Source: Alectoria sarmentosa
Lineage: Eukaryota; Ascomycota; Lecanoromycetes; Lecanorales; Parmeliaceae
Length of the DNA: 64,000 nucleotides
Direction of reading: 5' to 3'
Assembly: GCA_009733775.1 (NCBI GenBank)
Contig: WOGZ01000173.1
Location: forward strand, 1 to 64,000
A program made the position numbers and the translations under genes. The notes under the pieces were generated by a model. The model was not told the origin of the DNA and searched no databases. It saw only the letters and a program-made list of their open reading frames with translations. Shown here in pieces: positions 20,917-32,602 of this stretch (position 1 is its first letter; every line of letters begins with the position of its first letter).

Positions 20917-22686
20917 TTAAGTCGACGCGCTGACCATCTTCTTCTCAAGCTCTTTGATCTCTTTGGTTGTCTTCTTGTCACGCTTCTCCGACTCCCTCTC
21001 TGCCTTCTTCTGCGCCCTCAACTCTCTAGCCATCATTTTCTCACGCTCCTTCGCCTCCCTAGCAGTCCTCCTCTTCAGCTCCCTGGCCTCGCTGGCCATT
21101 TCCTTGGCAAGCTCCCTCGTCTCCCGGGCAATTTTCCACTTGAGTTCCCTCGCCTCCCTACGCAACTTGATCGCAAGTTCTTTCGCCTCGTCAGCCTCCC
21201 TCCTCAAACGCTCCCCCAATTCTTTCATCTCCTTCTCCTGGCGTCGTTTCTCGTGCCAGCGCTCCTTCCTCTTCGTCAACCTCTTATCTGCAGCGAGCTT
21301 TTCCGCAAAATCCCTGAAATAGTCATCCACGTCGGACCCTTTTAGAGTCTGATTTAGAGCCGCTTCCATGGTTTTGTTCTTGCGTCCTAGATACTTCAGT
21401 TCCTTGCCTTGCTGCTCTATCCTGCCGATGTAATCGAAGAAAGAGGCTTTCTCTTCTAGCAAATCTTGCTCTTCCGACTTTTTGAAGCGCTCGCGCTTTG
21501 ACTTGAAGAGATCAAACTTTTCTTCGGTATCTGGTAGATCCTGTTCGCGTCGAGGTCTCATCATCGCATTCTCAAGTTCTCGGATATTCGATGCGGGCTC
21601 GTAGCTGCGCCGGCAAAGGCAATGGCATAGATAATCCCCGAAACAACTCGTGTGGTCGTGAATGTTTAGAGGTGGGTTTTGCGCGGCAGCGAAGTGAACG
21701 AGGGCGCGAGCTTTAGCCTTTTCCACCCTGACCTCTTTCAGTGCTTCATAGCCGGGTGGATGGCTACAAGGAACTGTGAACTGAACGGTTGTGAGCCGGC
21801 GACAGGTCTTCAACAAACGGAAGGCTTCCTTTGCATCCGGTCCACGCCACAGGAAGTATACCATGGTCAAGTGTTGGCGACGAGTATACCCAACGTTCTT
21901 CAAGAAGCGATACAACAGTCCTGTGTCAGTGAAGGAGAAGCAGTTTGTGGTGTAGAAGACATGAAATGCTTCCACGTAGATCTGCTTCGATACTAGAAGT
22001 ATGGAGAGATCGTCGGGTTTGACCTGATGAGTTACGCCCCAGTCAGGGTCCTTGTGCCTAGGATTCGGCACGACTGACTTGGGGCGAAAACTGCCGTCAA
22101 ACCTGAGCGGACAATTGTCGAGAATTTGGGTCAAGCAAATGGATGGATCTTGCGGTGGCCCAAGAACGAAACGATAGATACGGTTTCTGACTTCAGGAGC
22201 AAGATCTGTAAATCGAAAAATCTCTACTGGCTCATTGGCAGTTGATGAGTCTTCAGCAACAGCGACAGTAGCTTCGAAAGAGCTGCCAGCTTCGTTGATC
22301 TCTTGGCTAGTATCAGTGGCGACGACATCGGAAAGTTGGCCAGCTTTGTTGATCTGTGAGCCAATTTCAACGAAGGCGACATCCGGTGAGTGTAAGATCT
22401 CAGTTTGGTTGACCACCGAGCTGCTTTCAGTGACTGCAAAAGTGTCATGTGGTGCAGGTGGGCTACCATCTTGAACGACTAGTGGGCTTCTTCCAGCGAT
22501 GACAAAATGTGTAGAGGGCGGGGGTGAGCTATGAGCTTGATTGATCGCTGAGCCGGTATCAAGCCCCTGAACGTCAAGCAAAACGCGCTCGAGCGAGGTC
22601 GTCGTAGCAACAGTATCATAGTCTTCTGCCCGACAGGAGCATCAATAAGTGGGGCATAAAAAGAACGTATAGTCTGGCTCACCCAT
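20917..22686 (-). CDS. F-box/DUF7730-like protein with long C-terminal coiled coil
   Basis: I read two exons: a 4-nt first exon (ATGG, 22683-22686), a 57-nt intron (22626-22682, GTGAGC...GGGCAG) and exon 2 at 20917-22625, giving 570 aa. The long frame has no ATG near its start, and this splice supplies one exactly in frame. After a variable N-terminus (about 130 residues with repeated INxA motifs) comes FTDLAPEVRNRIYRFVL and LLVSKQIYVEAFHVFYTTN, the two blocks typical of DUF7730/F-box-like proteins. From about residue 345 to the end it is almost continuous charged heptads (REARELKWKIARETRELAKE), a long coiled coil. The architecture suggests a scaffolding or adaptor role, but the function is unknown. 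Confidence 0.82.
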
Positions 22687-23836
22687 ATTGAACAAGGAAA
22701 GCGCGAGGTAAAGGAGCTAAAGTGATGAGGTTGGTCCAGCGATCATGAGAGCAACGAAGAGTGTTAAAATGAGAAGAGACTGTCTGCTAGCGAGGCATGG
22801 AGTATATTGACATGGTGCCAGCCGTTCATAGCGAGAGAGACAATGACGTGTTATAATGTAAAGGTAGCAATGTCTGGTGATCGTAAAAGAAGTCCTCGGG
22901 GACGCTTCACAACAACAACAAGACCTCGGCTACCGCGCTTGTGTTGTCATGAGCATATGTTGTACTGACCACAAGGGGATGACAAGCTCTTGTTTTGACG
23001 TTTTGAAGCATAAGAATGCAAAAAGCTGAAGTTCCTTTCCAAGAGCGCCAGCTGCTTGCCTGAATTACAATCATGGTGGATTAGTCTGGGCTTGGTTTGA
23101 GTCATCGATGTTGACATGTACTTGATCATGGTACTAGAATCCGATAAGTCGAAAGGTCCACTATAACATCATCTCATCCGCCCTAACCCTTGCAATTGCC
23201 CTCTACTTTATATATTCATATCTTGGGAGTCACGTCCGCTGATGAAGCTCTACCATCCTTCTCCTTCGATTTTTCCGTTTTCTCCTCACGAAAAAGCTCT
23301 CCGTCTTCTCTCGATCAGTATGTAGCTTCTCGTGCACCTTTTCTTGTTGCCCTTCATTTTTGTCTTACAGAAAACCCACTCGCGCTTCGCCCTGATATCC
23401 TTGACCTTTTGCATAACCCTCGTGATCGTAGCAAGATTTTGGCATTTGGAATGGCAGGATTGGAATAAATTTCCAAGCTTACGACGGAAGTCGAGACATA
23501 TTTCTTTGCTAAGCCACGATAACTCGTAGCTTAGAAGTGCACGTATTTAGCAGAAGTAGCAAACCTCAAGCCGACCAAACAGTAACAATGGAATCCAGGA
23601 AATGGGCATTAGATATGCCATAGCCTTATCATGAGTTTTGAAATTTCTCTTGTGTAGTTTGGAGAAGAGGCGGAACCTTCAATTAGGCACGGAGTCGATT
23701 TTGCGACTACCTTATATCCGTCGCACGTTACACTAACCCCGAAGCTAACAAGAACGCCAAGTCCATGATTTTGAAGCAAACAATCAAGACGCGGACGAGT
23801 CTATATTGATCGTTAGTCAAGTACAACCTCGACTTG
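22687..23836. other. Divergent intergenic region; no supported gene
   Basis: About 1.15 kb with no motif-bearing frame. It holds the promoters of the coiled-coil gene and the AAA ATPase gene. Confidence 0.5.
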
Positions 23837-26800
23837 ATGCGTCCCTCAGTATGGAGAACACTGCGGGCAACTACTAGTCGTTCCCGACCTCACGTATGTC
23901 GTTTCGTCGCCGGCCGACGATTACCCCTCCCGCAACGCTTTTTCCATACCTCTCCCAGTCCTCAAAGCGAGGAAGATCCCTCGAATACGCCTTGGAACCA
24001 ATTTGTTGAACAATCAATCGATACACCACACTCGGAACAAACATCTGTCGTACCAGAAACTACAGCAGAAGACCCCAATGGCGCCTCGGACAATCCTCCC
24101 AAGCCTAAAGACAAGAGCAATTACGGCTCGGCTTCAAGGAGGGCTGCAAGGAACGTCAAGCCGCGAGAAAAGCCACAGCCGCCTCATATCCCGCCATGGT
24201 TCCTGGACAGCAATGTGATACTTCGAGGAGACCGCACTCATGCGCGAACAACAGATGGGTCAAGGACACTCATACGACTTGGTGGACTTACCTCCGACCA
24301 GGTTGCACAAGACGAAGGACAAGCTGCTGCTGAGGATGCGAGCTTGGCCAATGGAGGCTCAGAAAACAAAGAACTTGATGGCCGTCAGCAGGAGACTGAT
24401 GAGGGTCTGTCTTCGAGGTCTCGACCTGCCACACCTCTACTGGATACCATCAACATGCGTGAGATATCGTCCGTTGTATCAGCTGGACTTCGAGTGCCAT
24501 CATGGCAGGGTGCAGAAGTTTCTGCATCTCCAAAACCTCATGTTGTGCTTTTCTGTCCCAAAAACGGTGGTTCCTCTTTCTTAGATGACATTGGGCTTCA
24601 CTTGGCGGAAGAAAACTCGACAGACTTTCTACGGCTCACACCACAAGATATTGCCGAGATAGGAGGCGACTACATGGACGATCTATCCACTTTCCGGGGG
24701 AACACTTTGAGCTCCCTCGGATATGACGCTCAGCTGGTCATCGCCATGTACGCTCCACAAAGGTCAGAAGACCCTCCTGAGGAAGAAGATTTCGACGAAC
24801 CGGAAGAGGAAGAAATGGATCAGAGTCCGGGAAAACCGAAATTCTCCGTGCATGGTCGTGTAGGTGGATTCAACGCAATTCATGTCGGGACCTTTGCAGC
24901 AAACAGCTTCCAGGATATGTTCAAACCCTTCGTGTCGCAAGGCGGTCCTCCTCAGCAAACAAAAATAGCCGGCACTAAGCCCGCAGTACAACTCAAAGAT
25001 ACGACTCCAGAAATGAAAATGACCATGCTTGTGGAGACTTTGCTCAACGCTCCCGAAACTAAGAGAGGTCAACCTGCCGTCGAGGTACCGACCACCCAAG
25101 AGAAACAAGAGGCAGCAGGAGTTTCAAGTACTGTCTCCCAGCATTCGCCGGATGAGGCGCCTGAGAGTCTGTTTCGTGAGGCCGAATGTGAATCTGAGGG
25201 TTTGATTGTTCTAATTCAAGATTACCCCCAAGTCAATACCACGATCCACGGTGGCAAATTTCTCGACAAGCTACACGAGGTAGTAGAGGTAAGGCGCCGA
25301 GAGGGGCAAAGCGTACTCATCATTGGGACTGCCTCGTCTAAGGATCTCATGCCATCCTTCTCTAAGTCCGGAGTCGACCTGGTTCAAAATGATCGTAGAA
25401 ACTTACCAACGAGGACCATCATAACTCCTATCAACGAAGTGTCGCCCGAGCACACATTCGCACAGCGTCACAAAGACAAAATCAAAGATATCAACATGCG
25501 TCATCTCAAAGACATGCTGCGTCGAACGGCTCCAGTACCTACCCAGGTCGCGTCTCTCATCTCGGACAGGAAATCCGACGTCGATTCCAAGACGACCTTC
25601 TTGTCTGGTCTAGAAGATTCTGTTTGGTCATTCGATAGAGTCGGTAGAGCTGCGACAACGGCTTTAGGCTTACTTGAAGGAATGGGAGAAATGACAATTA
25701 AGCACATAGAACAAGCGTTGGACATCATTGAATCGAGCGACACCGCGAAAGTTGACTGGGTGGCGAATGAAAAGGAGCACCGAGAGAAGACGACGAAATC
25801 CATTGGCTCTGGATCTGAAATAAACTCCAAGGAGCGTATGCGAAAATTACGAAAGACTTGCAACGACCACGAGAAGAAGCTGTTGAATGGTGTCGTGGAT
25901 CCCGAGAACATCAGAACAACCTTTGCCGATGTCCAAGCTTCACCGCAAACCATAGATGCTTTGAAGACTCTGACTTCTCTGTCACTTGTTCGGCCAGACG
26001 CCTTCACATACGGTGTACTCGCCACTGACAGGATTCCGGGTCTCCTACTTTATGGCCCTCCTGGTACTGGAAAGACACTTCTCGCCAAAGCAGTAGCCAA
26101 GGAAAGCGGAGCAACAGTGCTTGAAGTGAGCGGTTCCGGTAATCCACCCATCTCTTCCTCCATCCAAAAATTCTTACTAAGCAGTAGCAGATGTTTACGA
26201 CATGTACGTCGGCGAAGGCGAAAAGAATGTCCGAGCCATCTTCACCCTCGCCAAAAAGCTAACTCCTTGTATCATCTTCATCGACGAAGCAGACGCTATC
26301 CTCGGTGCCCGCACCGGCGGCGGCAATCGAACCAGTCACCGCGAACTCATCAATCAATTCCTACGCGAATGGGACGGCATGACAGAGCTCTCCGCGTTCA
26401 TCATGGTCGCCACAAATCGCCCATTCGATCTCGATGAAGCGTCACTCCGTCGACTACCTCGCCGCCTCCTCATCGATCTGCCTGTTGAAAAAGACAGAGA
26501 AGCAATCCTTAAAATCCACCTCAAAACCGAAGTCCTCGATCCCGAAGTCTCCGTCTCAGACCTCGCTTCCCAAACCCCCTTCTACTCGGGCTCCGACCTC
26601 AAAAACCTCTGCGTCGCAGCAGCCCTTGCTTGCGTGCGCGAGGAATTCGACACCGCTGCTTCTCATGCTAAAGATACCAGCCAGACCGAGAAGTACGAAT
26701 ACCCGGAAAAGCGGATCCTGCTTACGAGACATTTCAACAAGGCGATGGAGGAGATCAGCGCGAGTATTAGCGAGGATATGGGCAGTTTGAGCGCGATTAG

Positions 26801-26924
26801 AAAGTTTGATGAGAAGTACGGGGATCGCAGGGGTCGGAGGAAGAAGGGTGGATTTGGGTACAGGACGGGTGGCGAGGGGGAGAAGGTTGGGAGTGATGCT
26901 GCGAGAGTGAGGAATCAGAGTTGA
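23837..26924 (+). CDS. Mitochondrial-type AAA ATPase with long N-terminal extension
   Basis: Exons 23837-26138 and 26191-26924 are joined by a 52-nt intron inside the ATPase domain (phase 1); 1011 aa. The start is Arg/Ser-rich and amphipathic (MRPSVWRTLRATTSRSRP, then RRLPLPQRFFHTSPSP), a good mitochondrial presequence. The AAA domain has Walker A GPPGTGKT (740-747), Walker B IIFIDEAD (about 795-802), sensor 1 ATNRP and the RRLPRR arginine-finger region as in the Msp1/katanin/spastin (meiotic) clade. A lid domain follows (YSGSDLKNLC). About 700 residues precede the ATPase core, far more than in Msp1, and include acidic linkers (EEEDFDEPEEEE). It is likely a mitochondrial protein-remodelling ATPase; the exact orthologue is not clear to me. 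Confidence 0.92.
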
Positions 26925-27261
26925 GTGGTGATGGGAAGGGGCTGTAGATTTTCCTTGTCGGCATAGAGAGCGCTTGCATGGGTTGAGGGGCTGGACGAGT
27001 CACGTCCTTCGAAAGAGTTATACAAGCAAAAAATCGGTTCTTTGCTGGTGTTTTGCCACCTGTATGATATGCTATCAAGCTTCCGCCATGCTGCTAGTAT
27101 TGTCAATCTTATCTCTCCTTGTTGTCACAGGAGCCCAAACCTCCCACCCGTCCTGACGAGATCGTACTACAGACCACCGCTTAACATGCAAGACCATTGA
27201 TAGCTTCATCCAGCTCAACCTCTATGTACTTAATGCCCAGTTTATCCCCCCCGATTCGGTA
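26925..27261. other. Short intergenic region between convergent genes
   Basis: No gene or clear terminator element is seen. Confidence 0.5.
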
Positions 27262-29091
27262 TTATATGTCTCTAAGCCTGAGGTTTCGATTAGCAGGATT
27301 CACAATAGCATCATGCATCGTATTCAAAGTGTAATTTACCTTGTCAGAGGCTGAGAGAGCATTGCGGATCGTATCGCCCATTTCAGACACCAATTCAGAC
27401 GGCGTGATGGCGCCGGGGCCATCTCCCGTGTCCTTTTTGGCATCCCCTAGAATCAAGTCGCTAGCCAGCTCTGCCATGGCGTAGACACTGGCTTGCAGTG
27501 CTCCACTAACGGGCGCTGGGAACACACTCGCATCTACAATTCTTAACGCATTTACTCCTTTGACCTTCAGCTGCCCATCAACCACGTTTCCCATAGCACA
27601 CGTGCCAGCTGCATGATGGATCGTAGTTCCAAATCCCGCTACTCTGGCGTCTATCTCTTCATCGGTGGACTTGCTTGTCAAAGGTGGGTAGCCTTCTGGC
27701 GGTGATTCGCATTCGATGACTTCTTGCATAGCAGGTGTTTCCACAACGCGTAGGGTGTTTCGTACAGCGGAGCGTAGCATCACCCTGTCTGCTTGGGTAA
27801 AGTAGTATGCTGGATTCACGACTGGAGGATCCTCCGGATTAATTGACGAGAGCGTGACGCTGCCGCGGGACGTAGGTTGGTAGAGCAGGGATATGGTGGA
27901 GATATGCGAGCCATCCATTGGGACAGAGAGGTTTGGACCCATTGCCATGGGGCCGTAGGCTACAAGCATCATAGTGTGTACTCGTTCCTTCAACAGGAGT
28001 TGCTTTGGTGCAGTAAGGGTCTCTCCATCTGCTTGCAAGGCGGGCAAGAGGGCTGAAGGGGGGACACTTGAGTGCACGATCCATTCCATCGGCATCCCCT
28101 CAGCATTGGAAGGATTATTCTTCCATTCAGGATGACCCAGTGCTGCCACTCGTTCCCGGACAGTAGGCTTGAGTTTCCAAGCTATGCCAAGTGCGAGATG
28201 ATCGAAGAGGTTGTGTCCAACGAAGTGGCTATTGATAAGATGGCTGATTCCATGCTTGGCTAATTCAGGTTTTAGGCCAATGCCTGAGAGCATGAGGAGC
28301 TGCGGTGTTCTGTGAGCTCCGCAGCTTAGAATGACCTCTTTTCGAGCATGGATTTGGCGGCCGGAGAAGATTTCGATACCTGTGGCGAGCATATTACCGG
28401 TTGCGGGATCATCTTTGAGTATGATTGTGTGGACCGTGGTGTTGGTCATGACTTCGACGCCTTTGAGAGAATAGGCGGTGCCTGCAGGCTGCCGACTTGC
28501 TTTGTGCCAATTTTCAGTGTATTTCGCTAGGCCAAGGGGATTTCCGCTATTGGCATCTGGATTGTCCTGGTAGCCGGCGGCGTGAAAAGCATGGTGGACG
28601 GTATCACGAAGAGGATATTGGCGACCTGAAACGGTGTGAATTGGGCCGTCAAATCCATGAACTTTAGGGTCTGCATCAGGATCATGGTGATGCTCGCTGC
28701 GATTGAAGTAAGGCATCATCCGTTCGTAGGTCCAGCGATCGTCACCAGATGACTTTGCCCATTGCTCGTAGTCAGTTTTATCGCCTCTAGACCACATGCC
28801 ATAGTTGACAGCACTCGATCCAGAGAGGATATTGCCGGCCAAATTTAGGATGCTACGGTCAGCAAGTCCTGCCTGGGGAACAGTGTGGTATTGAGATACC
28901 AGGTTTGTTGTCAGTGGGATAAGGGGGGCTGCCACAGGGTTGGTAATTTGTGGATGCTCTCGTTCATCGGGGCCTCGCTCGACGACGAGGATTGACTTGG
29001 ATGGGTCCCCTTGGTGGAGGCGAGATGCTACGACACAGCCTGCTGTACCACCGCCTACGATGATGTAGTCGAAAAGGGTTTGGTCCGCCAT
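27262..29091 (-). CDS. GMC-family oxidoreductase (FAD-dependent)
   Basis: A single exon, 609 aa, normal for the family. The N-terminus FDYIIVGGGTAGCVVASRL is the Rossmann FAD-binding motif (GxGxxG type) and LNLAGNILSGSSAVNYGMW is the GMC signature-1 region. LSCGAHRTPQLLMLSGIG is signature 2. The catalytic HHAAGTCAMG and the C-terminal ALRIVDASVFPAPVSG are present. There is no signal peptide, so it is likely cytosolic, unlike secreted glucose or aryl-alcohol oxidases. Members oxidise alcohols, sugars or choline, and the substrate cannot be assigned here. It extends beyond the usual C-terminus by about 60 residues. Confidence 0.95.
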   Translation of the reverse strand: MADQTLFDYIIVGGGTAGCVVASRLHQGDPSKSILVVERGPDEREHPQITNPVAAPLIPLTTNLVSQYHTVPQAGLADRSILNLAGNILSGSSAVNYGMWSRGDKTDYEQWAKSSGDDRWTYERMMPYFNRSEHHHDPDADPKVHGFDGPIHTVSGRQYPLRDTVHHAFHAAGYQDNPDANSGNPLGLAKYTENWHKASRQPAGTAYSLKGVEVMTNTTVHTIILKDDPATGNMLATGIEIFSGRQIHARKEVILSCGAHRTPQLLMLSGIGLKPELAKHGISHLINSHFVGHNLFDHLALGIAWKLKPTVRERVAALGHPEWKNNPSNAEGMPMEWIVHSSVPPSALLPALQADGETLTAPKQLLLKERVHTMMLVAYGPMAMGPNLSVPMDGSHISTISLLYQPTSRGSVTLSSINPEDPPVVNPAYYFTQADRVMLRSAVRNTLRVVETPAMQEVIECESPPEGYPPLTSKSTDEEIDARVAGFGTTIHHAAGTCAMGNVVDGQLKVKGVNALRIVDASVFPAPVSGALQASVYAMAELASDLILGDAKKDTGDGPGAITPSELVSEMGDTIRNALSASDKVNYTLNTMHDAIVNPANRNLRLRDI

Positions 29092-29829
29092 TGCTGAAGA
29101 GTATTTTGCCTTTGCAATTGAGACGATGCTTTTCCCGTTTGTTCAGTCAATGGTCAATGGCTAATGGTGATGTGCATCCACTAAGGTGTCCAATGCTTCA
29201 GATCAAACAGCCAATCAACTGCCCCAGCGCTCCACACCTGAGGCTGTGGGATGCCGAATAGTCCCTCGGCCTATGGCCGGCGGGAACAGGCGATACAACG
29301 ATTGGATGAGAAAGAGTGATCAACTTTGCATCGATCAGAGCCCCAAATACGACAGAGAGTGGGGAGGAGAGAAACAATTTTCAGTCATGACCATTGTTTT
29401 TTTCGCTTGCTTTTTAAAAGGCGTGGGAGATTCGTTCATTCAACCACTGGCAAGGCGAGGAGGCTGTTTCTTCTAAACAGGAGCTGCTCGATTGTTCCTG
29501 ATCTGATCATCCTTTCACATACGAGTACCGATACCGGAGCCATAGTACAACACTCGGGTGATGCTTCACTGACGATGCGGACGTTGCAGTCTCAACTCTC
29601 AACAACCAGGCAGTTCAAGGCTAAGCACTATGGTGCCCGCGACGACCACCCGAGAAGCCCTAGAAGCCAACTTGACTTGGCTTCCGCTGCCAGTCGCAAC
29701 GCTTGCGGGCGGCGGGAATGCCGTCATTGAAACCAATTTACCCAGAGCACACTTTCATCATGTTTATCCTTGCTCCAAGCTCGTACATGACAAACTGCAT
29801 CTTACTGCATCTTATGGGCGCCGCTGTAA
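29092..29829. other. Intergenic; no supported gene
   Basis: Several overlapping short frames on the plus strand lack motifs. It probably contains the promoters of both flanking genes and the 5' UTR of the downstream gene. Confidence 0.45.
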
Positions 29830-30852
29830 ATGGTGAAGGTGAACGTCCGCCCACCCTGGGCCAGTTCCTCAGAAGAATCACCAACAATGCAGAACTCATT
29901 TGCCGATAACCTACCTTCCTTGTCCTCCACATGTCCAACGACTGATACCACGGAAATTACGTCCAGTGGCGGTCACGAGACCCCTTCCCTTTCGAATCAT
30001 GGATCAGACCTTCAGCCCAAGGTTACGAAAAGACCTGTCACTTCGAAAGTGAACGATGAAGCGGTCCGAGCTGCCAAACAGCAGATCCGCTCAAAGCTAC
30101 GAGAAGACTGGACATGGCCACCAACCTCCTCTCCTCCAGACGCTTTAGACTCCCCGGATGCTATCTCTGAATGGTGCGAGCGTGACTCAGACTCTTCCAT
30201 CGCTTCCACACCACCAGGTCCCAACCCCGACCCCTACAAGTACGACAGTCCAGACTCGTTACACCAACCAGTACTCTCGCGGAAGCGCAAAAGAAAGCGG
30301 CGGCTGAGGGAGGAAATGGAATGGAATGAAGGTCTAAGAACATATGTTGAGCGAAGGGATGCCTGGTCTGGAGCAAGAATAAGGCCAAGGACGCCGCCAC
30401 CAGCTTCCAGATCTCCATTTGAATCGCCCTATTTACAAGCGCAACCTCCCACAAACGGCTCATCCTCTCCACCACCATCTCCCCGTACTCTCGTTCCCGT
30501 CGCCCCTCCAATATTGCCGCCGGATCATCCCATTCGCGCCACCGTACAGCCAGCAACTTATCCCCAGATCTACAGCAAAATCATCGTCCAGGGCCTTGCG
30601 CCTACCGTTCCTATAAATCTCAAGGACGTCGTCAGCGCGCTAGTCAGTGGATGGAAGAAGGACGGGGAGTGGCCACCTAAAAGCGAGGCAGAGAAAGCTA
30701 GTCAGGCGCAAGCGGCAGCAGGAGAGGGCATGGGTATGGGTGCACACCCGAGAAAAGCGGTGAAGAGAAGCGTGGGGAAGGTGAAGAAGGTTTTTGGGTT
30801 CGGACATGGCGAGGATGATGGTGGGGAAGAGGAGGAGGGAAAGCCATTCTGA
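29830..30852 (+). CDS. Gag1-like clamp domain protein (DUF4050 type)
   Basis: A single exon, up to 340 aa; Met-20 (29887) is an equally possible start. After a disordered N-terminus comes EAVRAAKQQIRSKLREDWTWPP, then WCERDSDSSIASTPPGPNPDPYKYDSPDS, basic KRKRKRRLREE and WNEGLRTYVERRDAWSGA. The order of these blocks, ending with the W-x-GL...RRDAWxGA signature, is that of the fungal Gag1-like clamp domain. The fission-yeast member Gag1 attenuates TORC1 signalling. The C-terminal half is Pro-rich, then LKDVVSALVSGWKKDGEWPP and a Gly/Glu tail. The TOR link here is by family only. Confidence 0.82.
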   Translation: MVKVNVRPPWASSSEESPTMQNSFADNLPSLSSTCPTTDTTEITSSGGHETPSLSNHGSDLQPKVTKRPVTSKVNDEAVRAAKQQIRSKLREDWTWPPTSSPPDALDSPDAISEWCERDSDSSIASTPPGPNPDPYKYDSPDSLHQPVLSRKRKRKRRLREEMEWNEGLRTYVERRDAWSGARIRPRTPPPASRSPFESPYLQAQPPTNGSSSPPPSPRTLVPVAPPILPPDHPIRATVQPATYPQIYSKIIVQGLAPTVPINLKDVVSALVSGWKKDGEWPPKSEAEKASQAQAAAGEGMGMGAHPRKAVKRSVGKVKKVFGFGHGEDDGGEEEEGKPF

Positions 30853-31599
30853 CGAGCTGGTGGATATGCAAGAGGTGAACTGTGCAGTGTGTATAGGCAT
30901 GGTAAGACGGCGTATTGTTCCACTTGCATGGTTGCTAGCAGGCGTCATAATTGACGAACTGTAGATACTGATTTTAACTGCAGCACATAGTCCAGATCTG
31001 CGCCTGAACCATCCGTTCATGACGCTGCTCCCTTCGGACCGCCTCCCTCCTCATCCTCGCTTGGGTCGTGCAAGCCGAACCTCTATCGGGGATGACCGCT
31101 CAGTCAAGGAGTCTCCTCCTTAATATCCAACCCTCCCTCCATCCTTCGCCTCAGCCTTCACCTTCCCCAGTTCACGAACCCGCTTCTTCTTCACCGCCCT
31201 CTCCCACAATCTTTACCCCTTTCCACCCCTCCCCTCCCCTTCCCGGCCGGCGCCAGTGTTGTCCTAGCATGACCCTTGGATTTCGCAACCGGCTCCGTCT
31301 CCTCCTTCGCTCACTCCACCCCCCTTGAATCTCCCCTATCCTGACATTGACACCCGTAATGTCACTCACCAATGTCCCACTCCTAGCTTTCACCTCTTAC
31401 TTCGATGGCGTGCGGGTGTTTTGAGATGTTGTAGTCGTAGGTCCCGTCGGGATTTGGTCATCCAGAGCCCGATTGCAAAATGTGATCTGTGCGATGCAGG
31501 TGTTACGTCGTACCCTTGATCTGGTGCTGTTCAGAGCGCGGTGAACGTTCCTATAGATTTGGTGAAATTCAATGAGTTCTGATCCACCATCTTAAACAC
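30853..31599. other. Intergenic; pyrimidine-rich, no supported gene
   Basis: The plus strand around 31100-31330 is strongly C/T-rich, which produces long but meaningless open frames. No gene is recognised. Confidence 0.45.
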
Positions 31600-31760
31600 C
31601 CAGGAGATGCAGGGTTCGACATTCCACCCCCAAACGCTGCTGCGATGGCGTTGTGTAGCTCGGGGAATATCATTTCGGATGGCAAGCTTGGCGTACGGCT
31701 GATGGTTGGGTGGGTTCGAGGTGTAATAGAGGACGATTTCGAGGAGGTAGTTGGGTTGTG
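31600..31760 (-). pseudogene. Fragment of a pRiA4b ORF3-like domain, frame-shifted
   Basis: On the minus strand one frame gives YLLEIVLYYTSNPP (about 31711-31755) and a different frame gives PSEMIFPELHNAIAAAFG (about 31630-31683). Together these match the first two strands and helix of the pRiA4b ORF3-like domain, and the same positions of the neighbouring copy at 32.6-33.1 kb (FLLQITLLKTSNP and TFWELHEAIEACFGW). The two halves lie in different frames and no intron separates them well, so this looks like a decayed duplicate. Confidence 0.5.
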
Positions 31761-32602
31761 AGGGCGTGGATGATGGGGGGGTGGGTTGTATTTGTTTTTG
31801 TGGAGGAGGTTTGGTGGAGTGGGTGGTATCTGGGGTCAGGGTAGGCAGGTTGAATGAGATGTCTGTTGGGTGAAATGTAGGAAGGATAGGTTGGGCGGTC
31901 CGCTATGTATCGTGCAGAAGGTATGGGTTAGGAAGGCAAGGGTGACTCTTTTGACTCGAAGATACTGGGTTAAGGCGAGATTTTTGGCGGTACGCCCGCG
32001 GATTGGTGCCGATTTTGTCAGGTCATATGCTTGGGAGTGGTTTTGTTTTGGAAGGGAGAGAGTGGATGGGAAACAGGATCAGAAGGCAATAGGTTTATGC
32101 GGCATTGAAGTTCATCCGTTCGAGATGAATATACATGTGCGCTGGTTAGATAAAGGTCTGGGGGATGTATTTGATTATGAAGACTTGTTTGTTTTGCCTC
32201 TAATAGTCAAGCGAATCTCGCACAACTTGGTCCTACTGCAGAGTGTTCTGGCTGGCTTGCCAAAGCTGCCACGGACTGCTGAGATGATGGCCGTAAGCCA
32301 CCTTCTATTGCACTTGCACACTTTTTGGGAGAGGAATGAAGGAAATTGCCGAGCTCGTTGTTAAAGTGTGTCTGACTAGACAGACGATCCTCAATGCTCC
32401 CGATATTCAAACTTGAAGACTGTTGGTGCTGCTTTGTATCTCGGGACCCATCACACTAGTCTGAGAGCGACGTGTGGCCAGCTGTTCATGGTATTGAGAA
32501 ACGACGAGCTCGGCTGTGGTCTTCTTCGTAGGGTCTCTAGACAAAAAGTCGTCGATTCTCCACTTCTTGGACACGCGCGTTGACCTCATCCAGGTCCAGA
32601 TC
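31761..32602. other. Region between two pRiA4b-like copies; no supported gene
   Basis: Open frames on both strands (for example 31870-32364 plus and 32407-32733 minus) overlap the decaying 3' end of the next copy and carry no recognised motif. Confidence 0.4.

Noticed and set aside
31870..32364. 164-codon plus-strand frame
   Set aside because: No motif; it overlaps the area between two decayed pRiA4b copies and may be chance.
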